Part shown: positions 53,401 through 63,799 of the stretch, piece after piece | How positions within the stretch are numbered: position 1 is the first letter of the stretch | Layout of the letters: each line of letters opens with the position of its first letter | Assembly (NCBI GenBank): GCA_026122225.1 | Contig: JANEZZ010002683.1 | Coordinates: forward strand, 806,001 to 870,000 | Direction: 5' to 3' | DNA length: 64,000 nt | Origin: Heloderma charlesbogerti | Lineage: Eukaryota; Chordata; Lepidosauria; Squamata; Helodermatidae | The notes under the pieces: generated by a model | Told to the model about the DNA's origin: nothing | Databases searched by the model: none | What the model saw: only the letters and a program-made list of their open reading frames with translations | Translations under genes and position numbers: made by a program

Positions 53401-53558
53401 AAAGGAGAAGGGGACGGCAGAGGATGAGATGGCTAGATAGCATCACGGATGCAATGAATATGAACTTGAGCACGCTCCGGGAGAGAGCGCAGGACAGGAA
53501 GGCCTGGCGTGCTATGGTCCATGGGGTCACGAAGAGTCAGACACGACTGAACGACTGA
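50415..53558 (+). CDS. BovB/RTE ORF2: endonuclease and reverse transcriptase
   Basis: A 1047-residue frame without a break. The N-terminal ~105 residues are a variable lead. The APE-type endonuclease follows: TWNVRSM (~111-117), SELKW (~140-144, catalytic Glu), GDWNAKVG (~245-252), QIDYVL (~311-316) and SDHELL (~338-343, catalytic Asp-His). A basic linker with a KKKKCKKAKW run (~411-420) leads to the RT: WKRSVYIPIPKKG (~603-615), NYRTIAL, FCFIDYAKAFD (~688-698, first catalytic Asp at ~692), GVRQGCILSP (~748-757) and YADD (~792-795). The C-terminal part has RKAERRRIDAFELWCWRRLL and ends VHGVTKSQTRLND. All catalytic residues I can identify are present. RTE elements prime reverse transcription from nicked chromosomal DNA in the nucleus. 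The true start codon is uncertain; conservation begins near residue 100. It could encode a working enzyme. Confidence 0.96.
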   Translation: MPCRATQDGQVMAESSDKMWSTGEGNGNPLQYSCQENPMESITRLKEMTPEDEPLRSEGVQYATGEEQRVFPSSARKSEAAGPNPKGHSAVDVSGGEKKIRCCKEQYCLGTWNVRSMNQGKLEVVKHEMARLNIDILGISELKWTGMGEFNSGDHHIYYCGQESLRRNGVALIVNKRVGKAVLGYNLKNDRMISVRIQGKPFNITVIQVYAPTTEAEEAEVDRFYEDLQHLLELTPKKDVLFIIGDWNAKVGSQEITGITGRHGLGVQNEAGQKLIEFCQENMLIIANTLFQQHKRRLYTWTSPDGQYRNQIDYVLCSQRWRSSIQSVKTRPGADCGSDHELLLAKFRLKLKNVGKTTKPFRYDLNHIPDEYTVEVRNRFQGLDLIDRVPEELWTEVRNIVQEAATQSIPKKKKCKKAKWLSDEALQVAHERREAKSKGERGRYTQLNAEFQRIARRDKKAFLNEQCKEIEENNRMGKTRDLFKKIGDLKGTFCAKTGMIKDKEGRDLTEADEIKKRWKEYTEELYRKDLNVPDSHDSAVTELEPDILESEVKWALGSISNNKASGDDSIPAELFKILKDDAVKVLHSICQQIWNTQQWPQDWKRSVYIPIPKKGNAKECSNYRTIALISHASKVMLKILQARLQQYANRELPEVQAGFRRGRGTRDQIANIRCIMEKAREFQKNVYFCFIDYAKAFDCVDHNKLWQILKVMGVPDHLTCLLRNLYEGQEATVRTRHGTTDWFKIGKGVRQGCILSPCLFNLYAEYIMRNAGLDESEVGIKIAGRIINNLRYADDTTLMAESEEDLKSLLLRVKEESAKAGLKLNIKKTKIMASGPITSWHIEGEEMEAVTDFTFLGSKITADGDCSHEIKRRLLLGRKAMANLDSIVRSRDITLPTKVRLIKAMVFPVVMYGCESWTIRKAERRRIDAFELWCWRRLLRVPWTARRSNQSILKEINPECSLEGQMMKLKLQYFGHLMRRENSLEKTLMLGKTEGKRRRGRQRMRWLDSITDAMNMNLSTLRERAQDRKAWRAMVHGVTKSQTRLND

Positions 53559-53564
53559 ACAACA

Positions 53565-53576
53565 ACCCTCCCAGTA
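53565..53576 (+). repeat. 3' copy of 12-bp BovB target site duplication
   Basis: ACCCTCCCAGTA, identical to 50338-50349. Confidence 0.95.
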
Positions 53577-54009
53577 AGTGCCACTACTTTGAATCAGCCT
53601 CCCTTGAGAGTCTTGAGCCAAGCTAGGATACGACACAAGCAGGTGCTTTGGGGGGTCTTTTGAGTGCTCCAGTTCTGTCATTTTGGGTTTTCCATTTAAA
53701 TTTGTGAACTTCTGTTCAGAATATTTATAGCAGTTTAAGACAGATTGGTTGCAGCATTCAAAAACACAGTGGTATAAGAGAAAAATGCTCACTATTAATC
53801 ATACCTATTGCCTTTTTAGACTGAAAATCCATGACTAGAGACTCAAGCGTAAGTTTCTTTGAATATAACGTAAGTTATCTGTGAATGTAAGTCATGGATG
53901 GATTGTATCCTGTATGTCTGAAGTTGCTAATGTATTCATAGAGAGTGCACAATAGTGATATGGGGGGATCACTAATATAATAGTAAAAGGTCTGTCAAGC
54001 CTGAATAGG
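53577..54009. other. unassigned sequence right of BovB
   Basis: No supported feature. Confidence 0.4.
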
Positions 54010-54405
54010 ACAGGAATATATGAAGCAGCTTTATACTGAGTCAAATTGTGATCCATCCATCCACGTAGTATCTCCTGTGTCTTCTCCTGGTCTCTAGCAG
54101 GAGACTTTCCCACCCCTGCTATCCCTTTAAGCAGAGAGGGAAGAATAGGTCTTTGCTCTGCATGCAAATCATATAGCCTGTCTCTGAGATTTGCCCCATC
54201 CCTGTCACTGAGCACATACAGCCTTATAATGAATCAGATCATTGCTCCATTTTGTCCAGTTCTACCTATTCTGGTAGTGTGTCTTCAAGGTCTCAAGGAA
54301 AGGTCTTTCATAGCCATGCTATATTTTTCAATTGGTGAGGCTGAAGATTCAGCCTGGGGTCTTCTGTATGCAAAACACATGGCTCCACCACTGAGCTGTG
54401 CCCCC
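54010..54405 (-). repeat. two tandem-adjacent tRNA-derived SINE copies
   Basis: Two related units. 54020-54215 starts with GAAGCAGCTTTATACTGAGTC and 54216-54405 with CAGCCTTATAATGAATCAGATC. The second ends with CTTCTGTATGCAAAACACATGG and CCACCACTGAGCTGTGCCCC. On the minus strand this reads GGGGCACAGCTCAGTGGTGG, a tRNA-like A-box region. This resembles the abundant squamate SINE with a GCTCAGTGGTAGAGC head. The copies are diverged. Confidence 0.65.
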
Positions 54406-55475
54406 CTATCCCAAACTGGATGGGAGAGGGAAGGAAGGATGGGGAGATCCAGTCTCTTTCCCAACCCCATTCACACACATACACTGCCTTCTCCAGTCCA
54501 CCCGCTCTGACATGGCTTAAGATAGAGCAAGGGATAGACTCAGACTTATTTACCATCTACCCAGTTGCTCAACAGACTCCCTTCCTGAGCTAGCTGGGGT
54601 AGTCTTGGGTTTTGTGCTGGGGGATTTCAACATCCATGCTGAGGCTACCCTGTCGGGAGCGGCTCAGGACCATGTCCGCCATGACAACCATGGGTCTGTC
54701 CCAGAAGGTATCTGGCCCCACCCATGCTGCTGGGCACACTCTGGACCTCGTTTTCTGTGCTGGATGGGCTGATAGTGATCTGAGAGTGGAGGAACTCTCT
54801 ATAGTTCCGTTGTCATAGACAGATTACTACCTGGTGGGGTTTAGACCTGCTGGCACTCGGAACCTCTGCTGGGGTGGAGGGCCGATTAAGATGGTCCGCC
54901 CCAGGAGGCTGATGGATCCAAATGGTTTCCTGACAGCTCTTGGGGATTTTCCTGTTGCCTCGGCAGGCGATTCTGTTGAAGCCCTGGATGATCTCTGGAA
55001 TGGAGAAATGACCAGGGCTGTGGAGGACACAATGGCTCCTGAGGTCCTCTCTCACAAAGTGGAGCCGCTCCAGCACCCTGGTTTTCTAGGGAGCTGGTGG
55101 TGATGAAATGAGTGAGAAGACGACTAGAGCGACATTGGCAGAAAACTTGGGAGTAAATCTGATAGAACACGGGCTAGAGCCTATTTGAAGGCCTACTCTG
55201 TGGCAATACAGGCAGCAAATAAAGTATTTTTTTTCTGCCACTATTGCATCTGCAAAGAACTGTCCACTGGAGCTGTTTCGAGTGGTTAGGGGTCTTTTAC
55301 ACACCAGCCCACAGGAGGATAATTTAAACCCCTCGACAGCCCGCTGTGAACAATTTGCTCCGCACTTTGCAGACAAAATCAATTGGATCCGCTCTGACTT
55401 GGATGCTATAGTTGATACAGACCCAGTGGATGTAACTTTGGCCCTTGCTTGTCCAGTGTTGTTGGATACTTTTCA

Positions 55476-56404
55476 TAGGGATGGCAGAGAATTTCTCCCC
55501 GAAACTTCGGGGGGCTGAGCGCCAACGTGTTCGGCCCCCCGAACAAGTTTCGGGGAGAAATCCTCTGCACCCCCCCGCCCCCCCCGGGACGGGACTTACC
55601 TTTGCCGAATGCCCCTCCCGGCGGCGGGTCCGGCCGGCGGTTCGGCGGGTGTTCGTGCGGGGCGGGAGTGGCAGCTGGTCTTTTGACCGGCTGCCGCCGC
55701 CGCCATTCCAATAAAAGAAAAAAAAAACGCCCCCGTGATAGGCTACGTGACGATTAACGAAGCCTATCACGGCTAGATTTGCAAAGTCAGCCATGATAGG
55801 CTATGTAAATCGTCATGTAGCCTATCACAGGTGACTTAAAAAAAAAAAAAAGCACGTACGCTAATGGCAGCCCCCATAGGGAGCCGCCATTCGCGTTCCT
55901 TATTTGGTCGCTGTAGTCTACGTAAAGATTTACGTAGACTACAGCGACCAAATAAGGAACGCGAATGGCGGCTCCCTATGGGGGCTGCCATTAGTGTACG
56001 TGCTTTTTTTTTTTTAAAGTCACCCGTGATAGGCTACGTGACGATTAACGTAGCCTATCACGGCTGACTTTGCAGATCTAGCCGTGATAGGCTACGTTAA
56101 TCGTCACGTAGCCTATCACGGGGGCGTTTTTTTTTTTAAAAAAAAACTTTCGAGTTCGCGGCTGGGCGAGGTGGGAAGCCTCCTCCCCGGCCTGAATTTT
56201 GGCCAGGGCAAGGCGGGAAGCCTCCCCCCGGCCTGAATTTCGGTCGGGGCGAGGCGGGAAGCCTCCCCCCGGTCTGAATTTCGGCCGGGGCGAGGCGGGA
56301 AGCCTCCCCCCCCCGGCCTGAACTTCGCGGGGGGAGCAGCGAAGCGCCTCTCCCCCACCGCGAACAAGCTTCGACGACAGGTAAGTGACTTTCATCCACC
56401 CCTA
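55476..56404 (-). mobile_element. hAT-Pal copy 21, inserted in L2
   Basis: A ~929-bp copy from TAGGGATGGCAGAGAATTTC (B) to CATCCACCCCTA (A). ACTTTTCA precedes it (55468-55475), and CTTTTCA follows the terminal CCCTA, so the terminal A is shared or one base was lost. Core 55733-56126 is an inverted repeat centred near 55930 on TAGTCTACGTAAAGATTTACG. The A arm has four tandem GC-rich units (56160-56325, GGCCTGAATTTCGG). Donors: minus-strand AAGGTAAGTCCC (55596-55607) and ACAGGTAAGTGAC (56378-56390). L2 sequence continues on both sides. Confidence 0.92.
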
Positions 56405-56637
56405 CTTTTCAATTTGTACAGCCTGAGGATGGGGACAAGATCCTGAGAGAGGTGAGAGCCACCACATGTGTTCTAGATCCTTGACCTTCCTGGCTCATAA
56501 AAGCAGCTAGAGGCGGACTGGCTGAGTGGGTAAGGGGAGTGGTTAATGCCTCCCTTAGCAAGGCAGAGTTCCAGCCTGCTTGAAGGAGGCAGTGGTGACA
56601 GCTTTGTTAAAAAAAGCCCTCCCTGAACCCCACCATA

Positions 56638-57186
56638 TTGGATAATTATCACCCAGTCTCCACTATTCCATTTCTGGGCAAGATATTGGAGCGCATGGTG
56701 GCCTCCCAACTCCAGGGATTCCTGGATGAGACAGATTATCTCAATCCATTTCAATCTGGCTTCAGACCCGGTTATGGGACAGAAACAGCTTTGGTCGCCT
56801 TGATGGATTACCTATGCCGGGAAATAGACAGGGGGAGTGTGTCCCTGTTGGTTCTGCTGGACCTCTCAGTGGCTTTCGATACCATTGACCATGGTATCCT
56901 TCTGGGCTGCCTCGTTGGGATGGGACTTGGAGGCACTGTTTTACAGTGGCTCCATTCCTTCTTGGAGGGGTGGACCCAGAAGGTGGTGCTGGGGGACTCC
57001 TGTTCGACTCCCTGGCCATTGGCTTGTGGGGTCCCTCAGGGTTCTGTTTTGTCCCCCATGCTATTTAACATATACATGAAACCTCTGGGGGAGGTCGTCC
57101 GGAGTTTTGGGGTTCGGTGTCACCAGTACGCTGACACCCAACCTTACTTTTCCTTTCCAATTCCAAGGAAGCTGTTGGGGTGCTGA
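56638..57186 (+). pseudogene. L2 reverse transcriptase domain (active site damaged)
   Basis: Reads DNYHPVSTIPFLGKILERMV, SGFRPGYGTETALVALMDY, VLLDLSVAFDTIDH (first catalytic Asp), GVPQGSVLSPMLFNIYMK and HQYADTQPYFSF. The last block should contain YADD; here one aspartate codon is missing (YAD-T), an in-frame 3-bp loss that removes a catalytic residue. The minus-strand L2 at 6830-7153 still has YADDTQ. The frame then shifts into that of 57107-57970. Confidence 0.9.
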
Positions 57187-57970
57187 ACCAGTGTCTGTCG
57201 GCAGTAATGGACTGGATAGGGCAAACAAATTGAAGCTTAATCCATACATGACAGAGGTGCTCTTGGTCAGTCGAAAGGTAGATCATGAAATAGCGATACA
57301 ACTTGTACTAGATGGGGTTAGACTCCCCCTGAAGACACAGGTTCGCAGCTTGGGTGTACTTCTGGATTCAGTCATGAGCCTGGATGCCCAGGTTTCAGCG
57401 GTGGCCAGGAGTGCATTTGCACAGTTAAAGCTTGTGCGCCAGCTGCGCCCATTCCTTGAGTTGTCTGACTTGGCCACTGTAACACATGCCTTAGTTACAT
57501 CCCATTTGGATTACTGTAACGCGCTCTACGTGGGGCTGCCTCAGAAGGGTGTTCGGAAATTTCAGCAGGTTCAAAGAGCTGCTGCCAGACTGCTGACTGG
57601 GGCTGGTTACAGGGAGCATACAACTCCTCTGTTAAAACAGCTTCAGTGGCTCCCAATCTGTTTCCAGGCACAATTCAAAGTGCTGGTCATGTCCTATAAA
57701 GCCCTATATGGCTTAGGTCCAGGTTATCTGAAAGACTGTATTCTCCCCTATGAGCCTACTCGTGCCCTGAGATCTTCAGGGGAAGCCTTTCTCGCTGTCC
57801 TGCCACCATCACAGGCACGCCTGGTGGGAACGTGGGAGAGGGCCTTCTCAGTGGCTGCCCCAAGGCTCTGGAACTCCCTTCCCAGGGAGGCGAGCATGGT
57901 ACCCTCCTTGATATGCTTTCGTAGGCATGTAAAAACTTTTTTGTTCCAGAAGGCCTTTGGGGACAACTAG
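57107..57970 (+). pseudogene. L2 ORF2 C-terminal region
   Basis: After a frameshift near 57180 the frame reads TQVRSLGVLLDSVMSLDAQV, HLDYCNALYVGLPQKGVRK, AAARLLTGAGYREHTTPLL and WLPICFQAQFKVLVMSYKAL. It ends with APRLWNSLPREA and the RRHVKTFLFQKAF block, all typical of the L2 C-terminus. It is unbroken from here to its natural stop at 57970. Confidence 0.9.
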
Positions 57971-58175
57971 TCTGGACTTGTGAAAATATGATGAATGGAT
58001 ACTATTTTTCTTTTTTGTCTTTTAATGTTTTGATATTTTTACAATTTTAATATTGATGATTTAATTATATTTTTTAACTTTTGTACACTTGTATTTATAT
58101 TTCTATTTATAGGTTTTAATTGTTTTTTTAATGTTGTAAAGTCGCCTTGAGTCCCAGTATTGGGGAAAAGGTGGG

Positions 58176-58180
<5 letters not shown>

Positions 58181-58212
<32 letters not shown>

Positions 58213-58215
58213 TTA
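58181..58215. repeat. (TAA)n tail of L2
   Basis: About 11 AAT/TAA units directly after the L2 3' end. Confidence 0.9.
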
Positions 58216-59429
58216 CTTCAAACCTCATCTTGTACCCTGTTCCCCCCAAACAAACATGGCCTCTGGGCCAAGAGAAGGAGGAGATAAGGAACACCACAGT
58301 CTCCCACCCCAAAACTGGCTTTTGTTTGGGGAAGGGAATCACTGGAAACTTATTGTCCACTCTTCCAACCCTGGAGCTGCTCAATGTGTTCTTAATCACA
58401 TGGACAGCCTCCATGGATGCAGGAGGTTCTCCTCTTGAGACAGTTGCCCTCAATGAGAAGAGGCTGATGACAATGGAGGAGTCAAGGCTACTGTGCTCCC
58501 TCTTCTCATGTGTTAATTACACCCTTTGTAAGAATGCCTGAATAGGGTCACGTGTATACTCCAAGGGAGGGATACAAACTAAGGTAGTGATGTACAGAAG
58601 CAGACCCAATGAGGTTTTCTTTCTTTCTATCTTTTTTCTTTTCTTTTTTTGGAGTATTTTTTTAAATATACATACATAAATTTTGCATATATGCAAAGCA
58701 AGGAATACCTATGAAATGTATATATATGTATATGAATGTCTTAAACTGGGGCCTGGTGCACCCAGGATCCACACTAACCAGATCTGAGGATGCCAGTATG
58801 ACTCAAGTCCACTTGTGTGAAAGAATGATAGAGTTCATTGACGGAAAATGGATGCAGAGAAAGCGAAGGCAAAGAAAACTTACACATACCCTAAACTCTT
58901 GGTTCAGTCACTCTGGTTCCCAGAGGAGTGACAGGCCTCGTCCCATGGGGCGGGTTATCTGAGCAGGTGGCGTGCCTTCCCCCTCAGATGAGAACAGGTC
59001 GCAGGCCAATCTGCTCAGGATTTTCTAGGGCCTGGTCTCATCATCTAGTTCAGACTGTCAGAAAAACACACACACTCACCCCTCCCTTCACCCAAAGGAG
59101 AAAGGGGGGGCCTTTCTCTCTTGGCAGCAAAAGAAGTTTCTCACAGTGCAGAAAGAAGCATCCCTTATCAGTTAGAAGGTACAAACCATACAGCTACAGT
59201 GCAAAACAACTACTGCGCATTGTTTTAGCTTGTTAGTAGCAAAAAGCATGGCCTTCACTATATGTGAATACAGCTATGAGAACCCATTCTAAAATCTAAA
59301 ATTGCCAACAGCTCTAGCAAATTAGTGTACTTATTCCATTAAACACTGTATTAAATACTGCATATTTCTGACTAAATTCACATCTGATTGCTCGTCATTC
59401 TTCCAAAACCAAATCTAATACAATGAAAG
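58216..59429. other. unassigned sequence
   Basis: No gene or repeat that I can support. T-rich near 58620-58670. Confidence 0.4.
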
Positions 59430-60040
59430 TACAACTTGCTAGCAATTATACATAGGTTTCAACAAAAGCCGATCAGATATCCAAGTATTCATTCGAAGGT
59501 AGCAAGTATATGCCACCTGTTCAAATGCTGAAAGTGTTTTAAGGTCTTCGATCCATTGCATTATAGGAGGTGAATATTTATCCTTCCAATGTTGTAATAA
59601 CAGTCTTTTAACTGTGAAGAGGGCACGGAGAATCCATTTCTGCTGACCATTCATTAATTTCCATGAAGCATGTAAATAATTTAAAAGAGCATGTACATCA
59701 GTGAATATTAAAGACTGTTCCATTAGAAAATTTATCCGTATATTAACCACCTCTCAAAAAGAAGCAACTATTGGACATTGCCAAAACATGTGTTTAAAAG
59801 AAGCATGAGCTGCACTGCATCACCAGCAATTAACTGAATTAGACAATCCCTTATTAAAGAGACTTTGCAGTGTCCAAAACAAAAGGTTTTGCTGAATAAG
59901 ATGCAGCTTAAAAAACCCATAGACGGGATAGCTATAGACACCAAAGCAACATTCCACTGATTAGGCAGAATGGGACAGTCCAATTCCCTATTCCATTCCT
60001 GCTTAAAACCCTGTACATCATATTTATTCACCAATAAACA
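59430..60040 (-). mobile_element. L1-like LINE fragment, ORF2 C-terminus
   Basis: On the minus strand, a broken frame near 59850-59760 gives a CW.C....HASFKHMFWQCP motif, the L1 ORF2 zinc-knuckle-like CCHC region. It runs into FLMEQSLIFTDVHALLNYL, WILRALFTVKRLLLQHWKD and PPIMQWIEDLKTLSAFEQVA (59439-59750), matching the L1 C-terminal arrangement. Upstream (59768-60034) EWNRELDCPILPNQW is the preceding part in a shifted frame. The 3' UTR and tail are not seen. Confidence 0.75.
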
Positions 60041-61400
60041 AGTAATTTATAGACCATGGCTCATTGGTAGCAATCAAGCCCTGGACTGCTACACTAACGA
60101 AGCCCATCCGCTGATCAACTCACCATGTTCCATTCGTCACAGCAGCATCATACCCCTATTCATTTACCCACCCATGTCCCACGCCCTCACACACCCATCA
60201 ATCCTAAGTTCCTCTTACAATCCTCTAGAAACCGCCCACTCATGTCCCTTGCCACAAACTTCCTCCCTTCTAACTCCCGGCAATCCCCCCCACACCACCA
60301 TCTTGCTCCCACGCGCCGCGCCTCAGCAACCCGCCTACCCGCCACCCCAACACTCACTACTTACCTCGGCCCCCTCCCCCAAAACACGCCCCCAATAAAC
60401 TCGATCAGTCAAGCCGATGCCCTACCGTCAAACTACGCATGCGTCCAATCACGCACTCAAATTCTGAATGCACATTCCACAGCACCTGCCCCCCCACAAA
60501 CACCCAGACGCCCCGTATTTCCTCTCCCCCCACATATAACAACACATACACCTCCCCACCATCCCACCCAAACCTCTCTCTCCCCCTCCCTTCCTCAACC
60601 CCCCAATCCCCTTATTCCTCACATCATTCAAAGAGCTCAACTCACACATCCACACTCCGCCTAACTCCCAACTGTGTCATGTCATCTCCAATCAACTGTG
60701 CATCAGTCATTCTCCTCATTGCCCCACCCAAACAATCACACACCACTACATGTCAATTCACCACACCATATAACCTGTGTGCAACACTCATTCTCTGGTA
60801 TATCTACCTACCTATACTCCAGAACCCCATTCGCCCTAGACCCTAACCTCACTCAAAACATCCCCTACCGATGTCCTATTACCTCACTCAGTTTGTATCA
60901 CACATACACCCCCAGTGTCTCACTGTCACTATACTTACCATAGCTCTCTTGTCAGTCATCATATTCTCTTCACACTGTCGACAGTTGTGTCCTAACTTCA
61001 TCACACCTTGCCAACACATCTCTCTCTTCCCTTGCAGCTCCCCACCTCGCACCCACTCCTATAATCCCACACCACCCCACCAATCCCTCCCACTTTCACC
61101 TCTGTGTGTTTTTGTGATAAACTACCCACTATCTCCCCCTTCATTACTTCACTAAATCCTCCGATCCATCATCATCAACCACACAATATTACTAAATAAA
61201 TCCCAAACACCAATATCCGACCCCTCATCTTCTTGCCATTCTTTTATTCCCCCCCCCCCCCCCTTCCCCCCCTCCCCTGCTTTCCTCACACCCCCCTTCC
61301 ATCCATTTCAACCCATTCCCTCCGGCTCTTCTCTTAATTACTATAACTCCCATCTCACTTCTCCTGTCCCTTTAATCCCCTTCACGTTCCAGACTCGCTT
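60041..61400. other. extremely G-poor, C/A/T-rich tract
   Basis: For about 1.3 kb the plus strand has very few G bases; for example 60541-60600 has none and 60181-60240 has four. C runs are frequent (61246-61260, 61264-61273). There is no coding or repeat homology I recognise; the long plus-strand frames across it are proline/serine/histidine-rich artefacts of composition. Confidence 0.75.
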
Positions 61401-62330
61401 CATTAGTTCGTCATAACAACCTTGTCATTCTAACCTGGTGACTCAGTGTTAACCGAGTACAGTATTGTAATTACAGCTCTCAGAGACTACTCACTATGAG
61501 ATTAGACAACTAATGAGAAGTCAACTTGAAGATCAGCAGCTACTGCACTAAAGACTCATACTCTCGGCAGTAGCTAGTAGTTGTTTGTGTACCATTTTAA
61601 TGTGCCGCATAGTGCTTACTGAAACTCTAATTCTCACCTTATTGATACCTATACGCCATAGCCTCGCGCGTCCCCTCTACCGCCTCTACACAATCACAAG
61701 TCGCGCAACGTGATATTACTGTACATGTCAGATATAACAGAGTTCTTATGTGCCCTCGCAATTTGTAATTCACCATCTCCTTCTCTTTAATGCTCACTGC
61801 AAACATCCATATCCTCATATAATCCTTACACTCCCTCGCCACGCTGCCCCCCCCCTCCCCCCCCGCCCCCCCCCGCCCCCCCACCCCTCGCCCGCACCGC
61901 CCCCCCCCTCCCCCCCGCCCCGCCCACAGAAGTGACATGTAAATTGCCAATCATCATGCGATGACTTGGCTATTTGCCCCTGAGCAATCATTTTGTGAGA
62001 ACTGTGTTACTAGCTGTTACACCATGGTTTGGCTTCTGGGTGTGACAAGGAGCCCCAAGCAGAGACAGCATGAGTGGTGGATAACGCTACATGGGTTATT
62101 TTGCTGTGTTGCAGCTCAGATCTGGCCAGGATATTTATGCGTACATGTGTGCGTGCATTACGTTTTTGTTCTTCCTTTCTTTAAAATACTTAAGGTAAGC
62201 ACATTGAAACGTTAAGTCAAATGTAAAAAAAATACAAAATCACGCTAAAACAACAACTAAAAGATCAAAACCTGCAACAAAGACCTATATCAAACAGTAA
62301 TTACTGAAAAAGCCCCTAGAAAAGAGAGAG
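61401..62330. other. unassigned, with C-rich run at 61846-61924
   Basis: 61846-61924 is almost pure C broken by G, T and A singles (a G-quadruplex-capable minus strand). Otherwise no supported feature. Confidence 0.6.
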
Positions 62331-63570
62331 CTTCGGTCCACATTGAAAGGTATGCAACAACGGGGCGAGCCAACCAGCGGCGCGGCGACCCTAAGCCGAA
62401 TGGTTCCAGGGCAGTCCCCGTTGCGTATCCCTCGCTCCCACCCCCGCCGCACCCCTTGCCGGGGCGCCAGGGCTGGTGCAGGCGCCCAGGCCCGCCGCGA
62501 AGAGGGGAGAGGCTGGGAGGGCGGCTGCGCAGCCACAGCACCCGCGCCTTCCCGGGGCGGGCCTGCTGGGCCCCTCTGTGCTCCGATGGGCTTGGCGGGC
62601 GTGGGCCGACAACTGTCCTCCCCGCCCGCACTCTGGCGCAGTCTGAGCCCCTCAACGCCGGGCTCAGAGGCGGCTCCGCAAGCGTTCAGCACGCGAGGAG
62701 GAGCGCGCAGAGCTCGCCACGGCGCTCCGCAGGGCGGGCGGGGCGACAAAAGAGGAGGAGCGGGCAACCGAGCGCCGCAAGCCGAGCCCGGGAGGGCCGA
62801 GCCAGTGGCGCCGCGACGCGGAGCCGCCTTCCTGGTCGAGGGGCGGAGGAGCAGCGTGGCAAGCGGAGCCGGCGGCGCAGCGAGGGCTTCTGGCGCCCGC
62901 GGAGACGCACTCCTCCGGCAGAGAGGTTTGGGGACCTACGGGGGGGGGGTCCTGGGGGGAAAAGGAACCCTGGAGGTGGGGAAGGGGGGCGGCATGAAAA
63001 TGCAGCCGGGTCAGCAAGCGGTCGTGGCTCGCCGGCCTCCCGCCCAGGTGCGCCCGCCCCCGGCCCGCTTTCGTGTTTTGCCCGCTTAGCCAGGCGAAGG
63101 AAGATGGGTGGCGCCCCCCGCCCCACCCCGAGGCGCCGTGTGGAAATGACCCGACTGCCTGGAGGCCGCCCTTTTCAAGGCGCCGCCGACCAGGGGCTGC
63201 CCGCGCAAATGGCGCGCGCCAGTCAGGGCACCAGCAGCGTGCGTTGTCGACCGAGCCCCTTATCGCTGCCGCAGAGCGGGGTGGGCTCTCTGCCCTCCTG
63301 CGCTGGGCACGTGCGACCTGCCCCGCTGGCTCTCGGCCCCCCGGAGGCTGTGGGCAGCTGGTGAGTTTCCCGGAGCTTCCGCTCAGGCACTGAACGGCCC
63401 CACGCAAGGGCTCGCTGCTTCGCGAGGTAGGAGCTGGTTGGGCCTCTTGGCTCCTCCCCAAAGGCTGGGCAGCGGCTGCCAGCTTGCCCGGGCGCACGGA
63501 GGCAGCCGCGCAGCCCGCCTGGAGCCAGCTGCCAGTAGGCCTGAGGCCGGTGCCCCCCCCCCCCAGCTGC
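62330..63570. promoter_or_regulatory. CpG-island-like promoter region
   Basis: About 1.2 kb of very GC-rich, CpG-dense sequence with no palindrome or repeat family, unlike the hAT-Pal arms. It is flanked by AT-balanced DNA. It has GC-box-like words (GGGGCGGGCC near 62555, GGGCGGGCGGGGCG near 62730) and a donor-like CTG|GTGAGT at 63361 on the plus strand. The several long frames on both strands are what such composition produces, and none shows a domain. It is most likely the promoter and first exon of a gene whose direction cannot be decided here. Confidence 0.6.
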
Positions 63571-63799
63571 CGTTCAGTGATCTAGGGGCTTCTCTTGTCG
63601 GCAGCCAGAAAGGAAAGAAATTGTTGCCACCCAGTGTAGGGAGAGGGCAGCAAAGAAAGGAGCCATGTAAATGGACACTTCAGCCCTCTCAGCCCCCCCC
63701 TTGTGAATGCTCATAATAAGATTATGCAACCTTCTACAGTCAAACAATAAAAATGAGTTTTCAGTCACGTACTTTATCTCCAAGCCATAGTTTCTCCCA

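Larger units (their letters stand above)
50350..53564 (+). mobile_element. BovB/RTE LINE, full length, intact, recent insertion
   Basis: A 3,215-bp element with a perfect 12-bp target duplication (ACCCTCCCAGTA) on both sides. The 5' UTR is only 65 bp and starts CCCCTTCATGG. It includes the block GGAGAAGGAAATGGCAACCC familiar from BovB of ruminants and squamates. One ORF fills the rest, and a very short 3' UTR ends GAACAACA. The uninterrupted ORF, the perfect duplication and the complete 5' end all point to a young, possibly still mobile copy. It lies between CR1 or SINE sequence on the left and unique sequence on the right. The two other BovB copies here are broken. Confidence 0.96.
54540..58215 (+). 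mobile_element. L2-type LINE, 5'-truncated, split by hAT-Pal copy 21
   Basis: Begins in the endonuclease (54600: VLGDFNIHAEATLSGAAQDH-like reading with GDFNIH). It continues through the linker to 55475, is interrupted by hAT-Pal copy 21, resumes at 56405 with the RT, and ends with the L2 3' terminus GTCGCCTTGAGTCCCAGTAT near 58140-58160 and a (TAA)n tail. It is the most complete L2 here. Frameshifts exist in the endonuclease and after the RT. Confidence 0.9.

Noticed and set aside
60125..61155. Plus-strand frames of 90-179 codons rich in Pro, Thr, Ser and His
   Set aside because: They follow from the G-poor composition, not from coding constraint.
62343..63497. Several long frames on both strands in the CpG island (up to 302 codons)
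   Set aside because: GC-rich DNA lacks stop codons by chance. The frames are rich in Arg, Pro, Gly and Ala, overlap on both strands, and show no domain.
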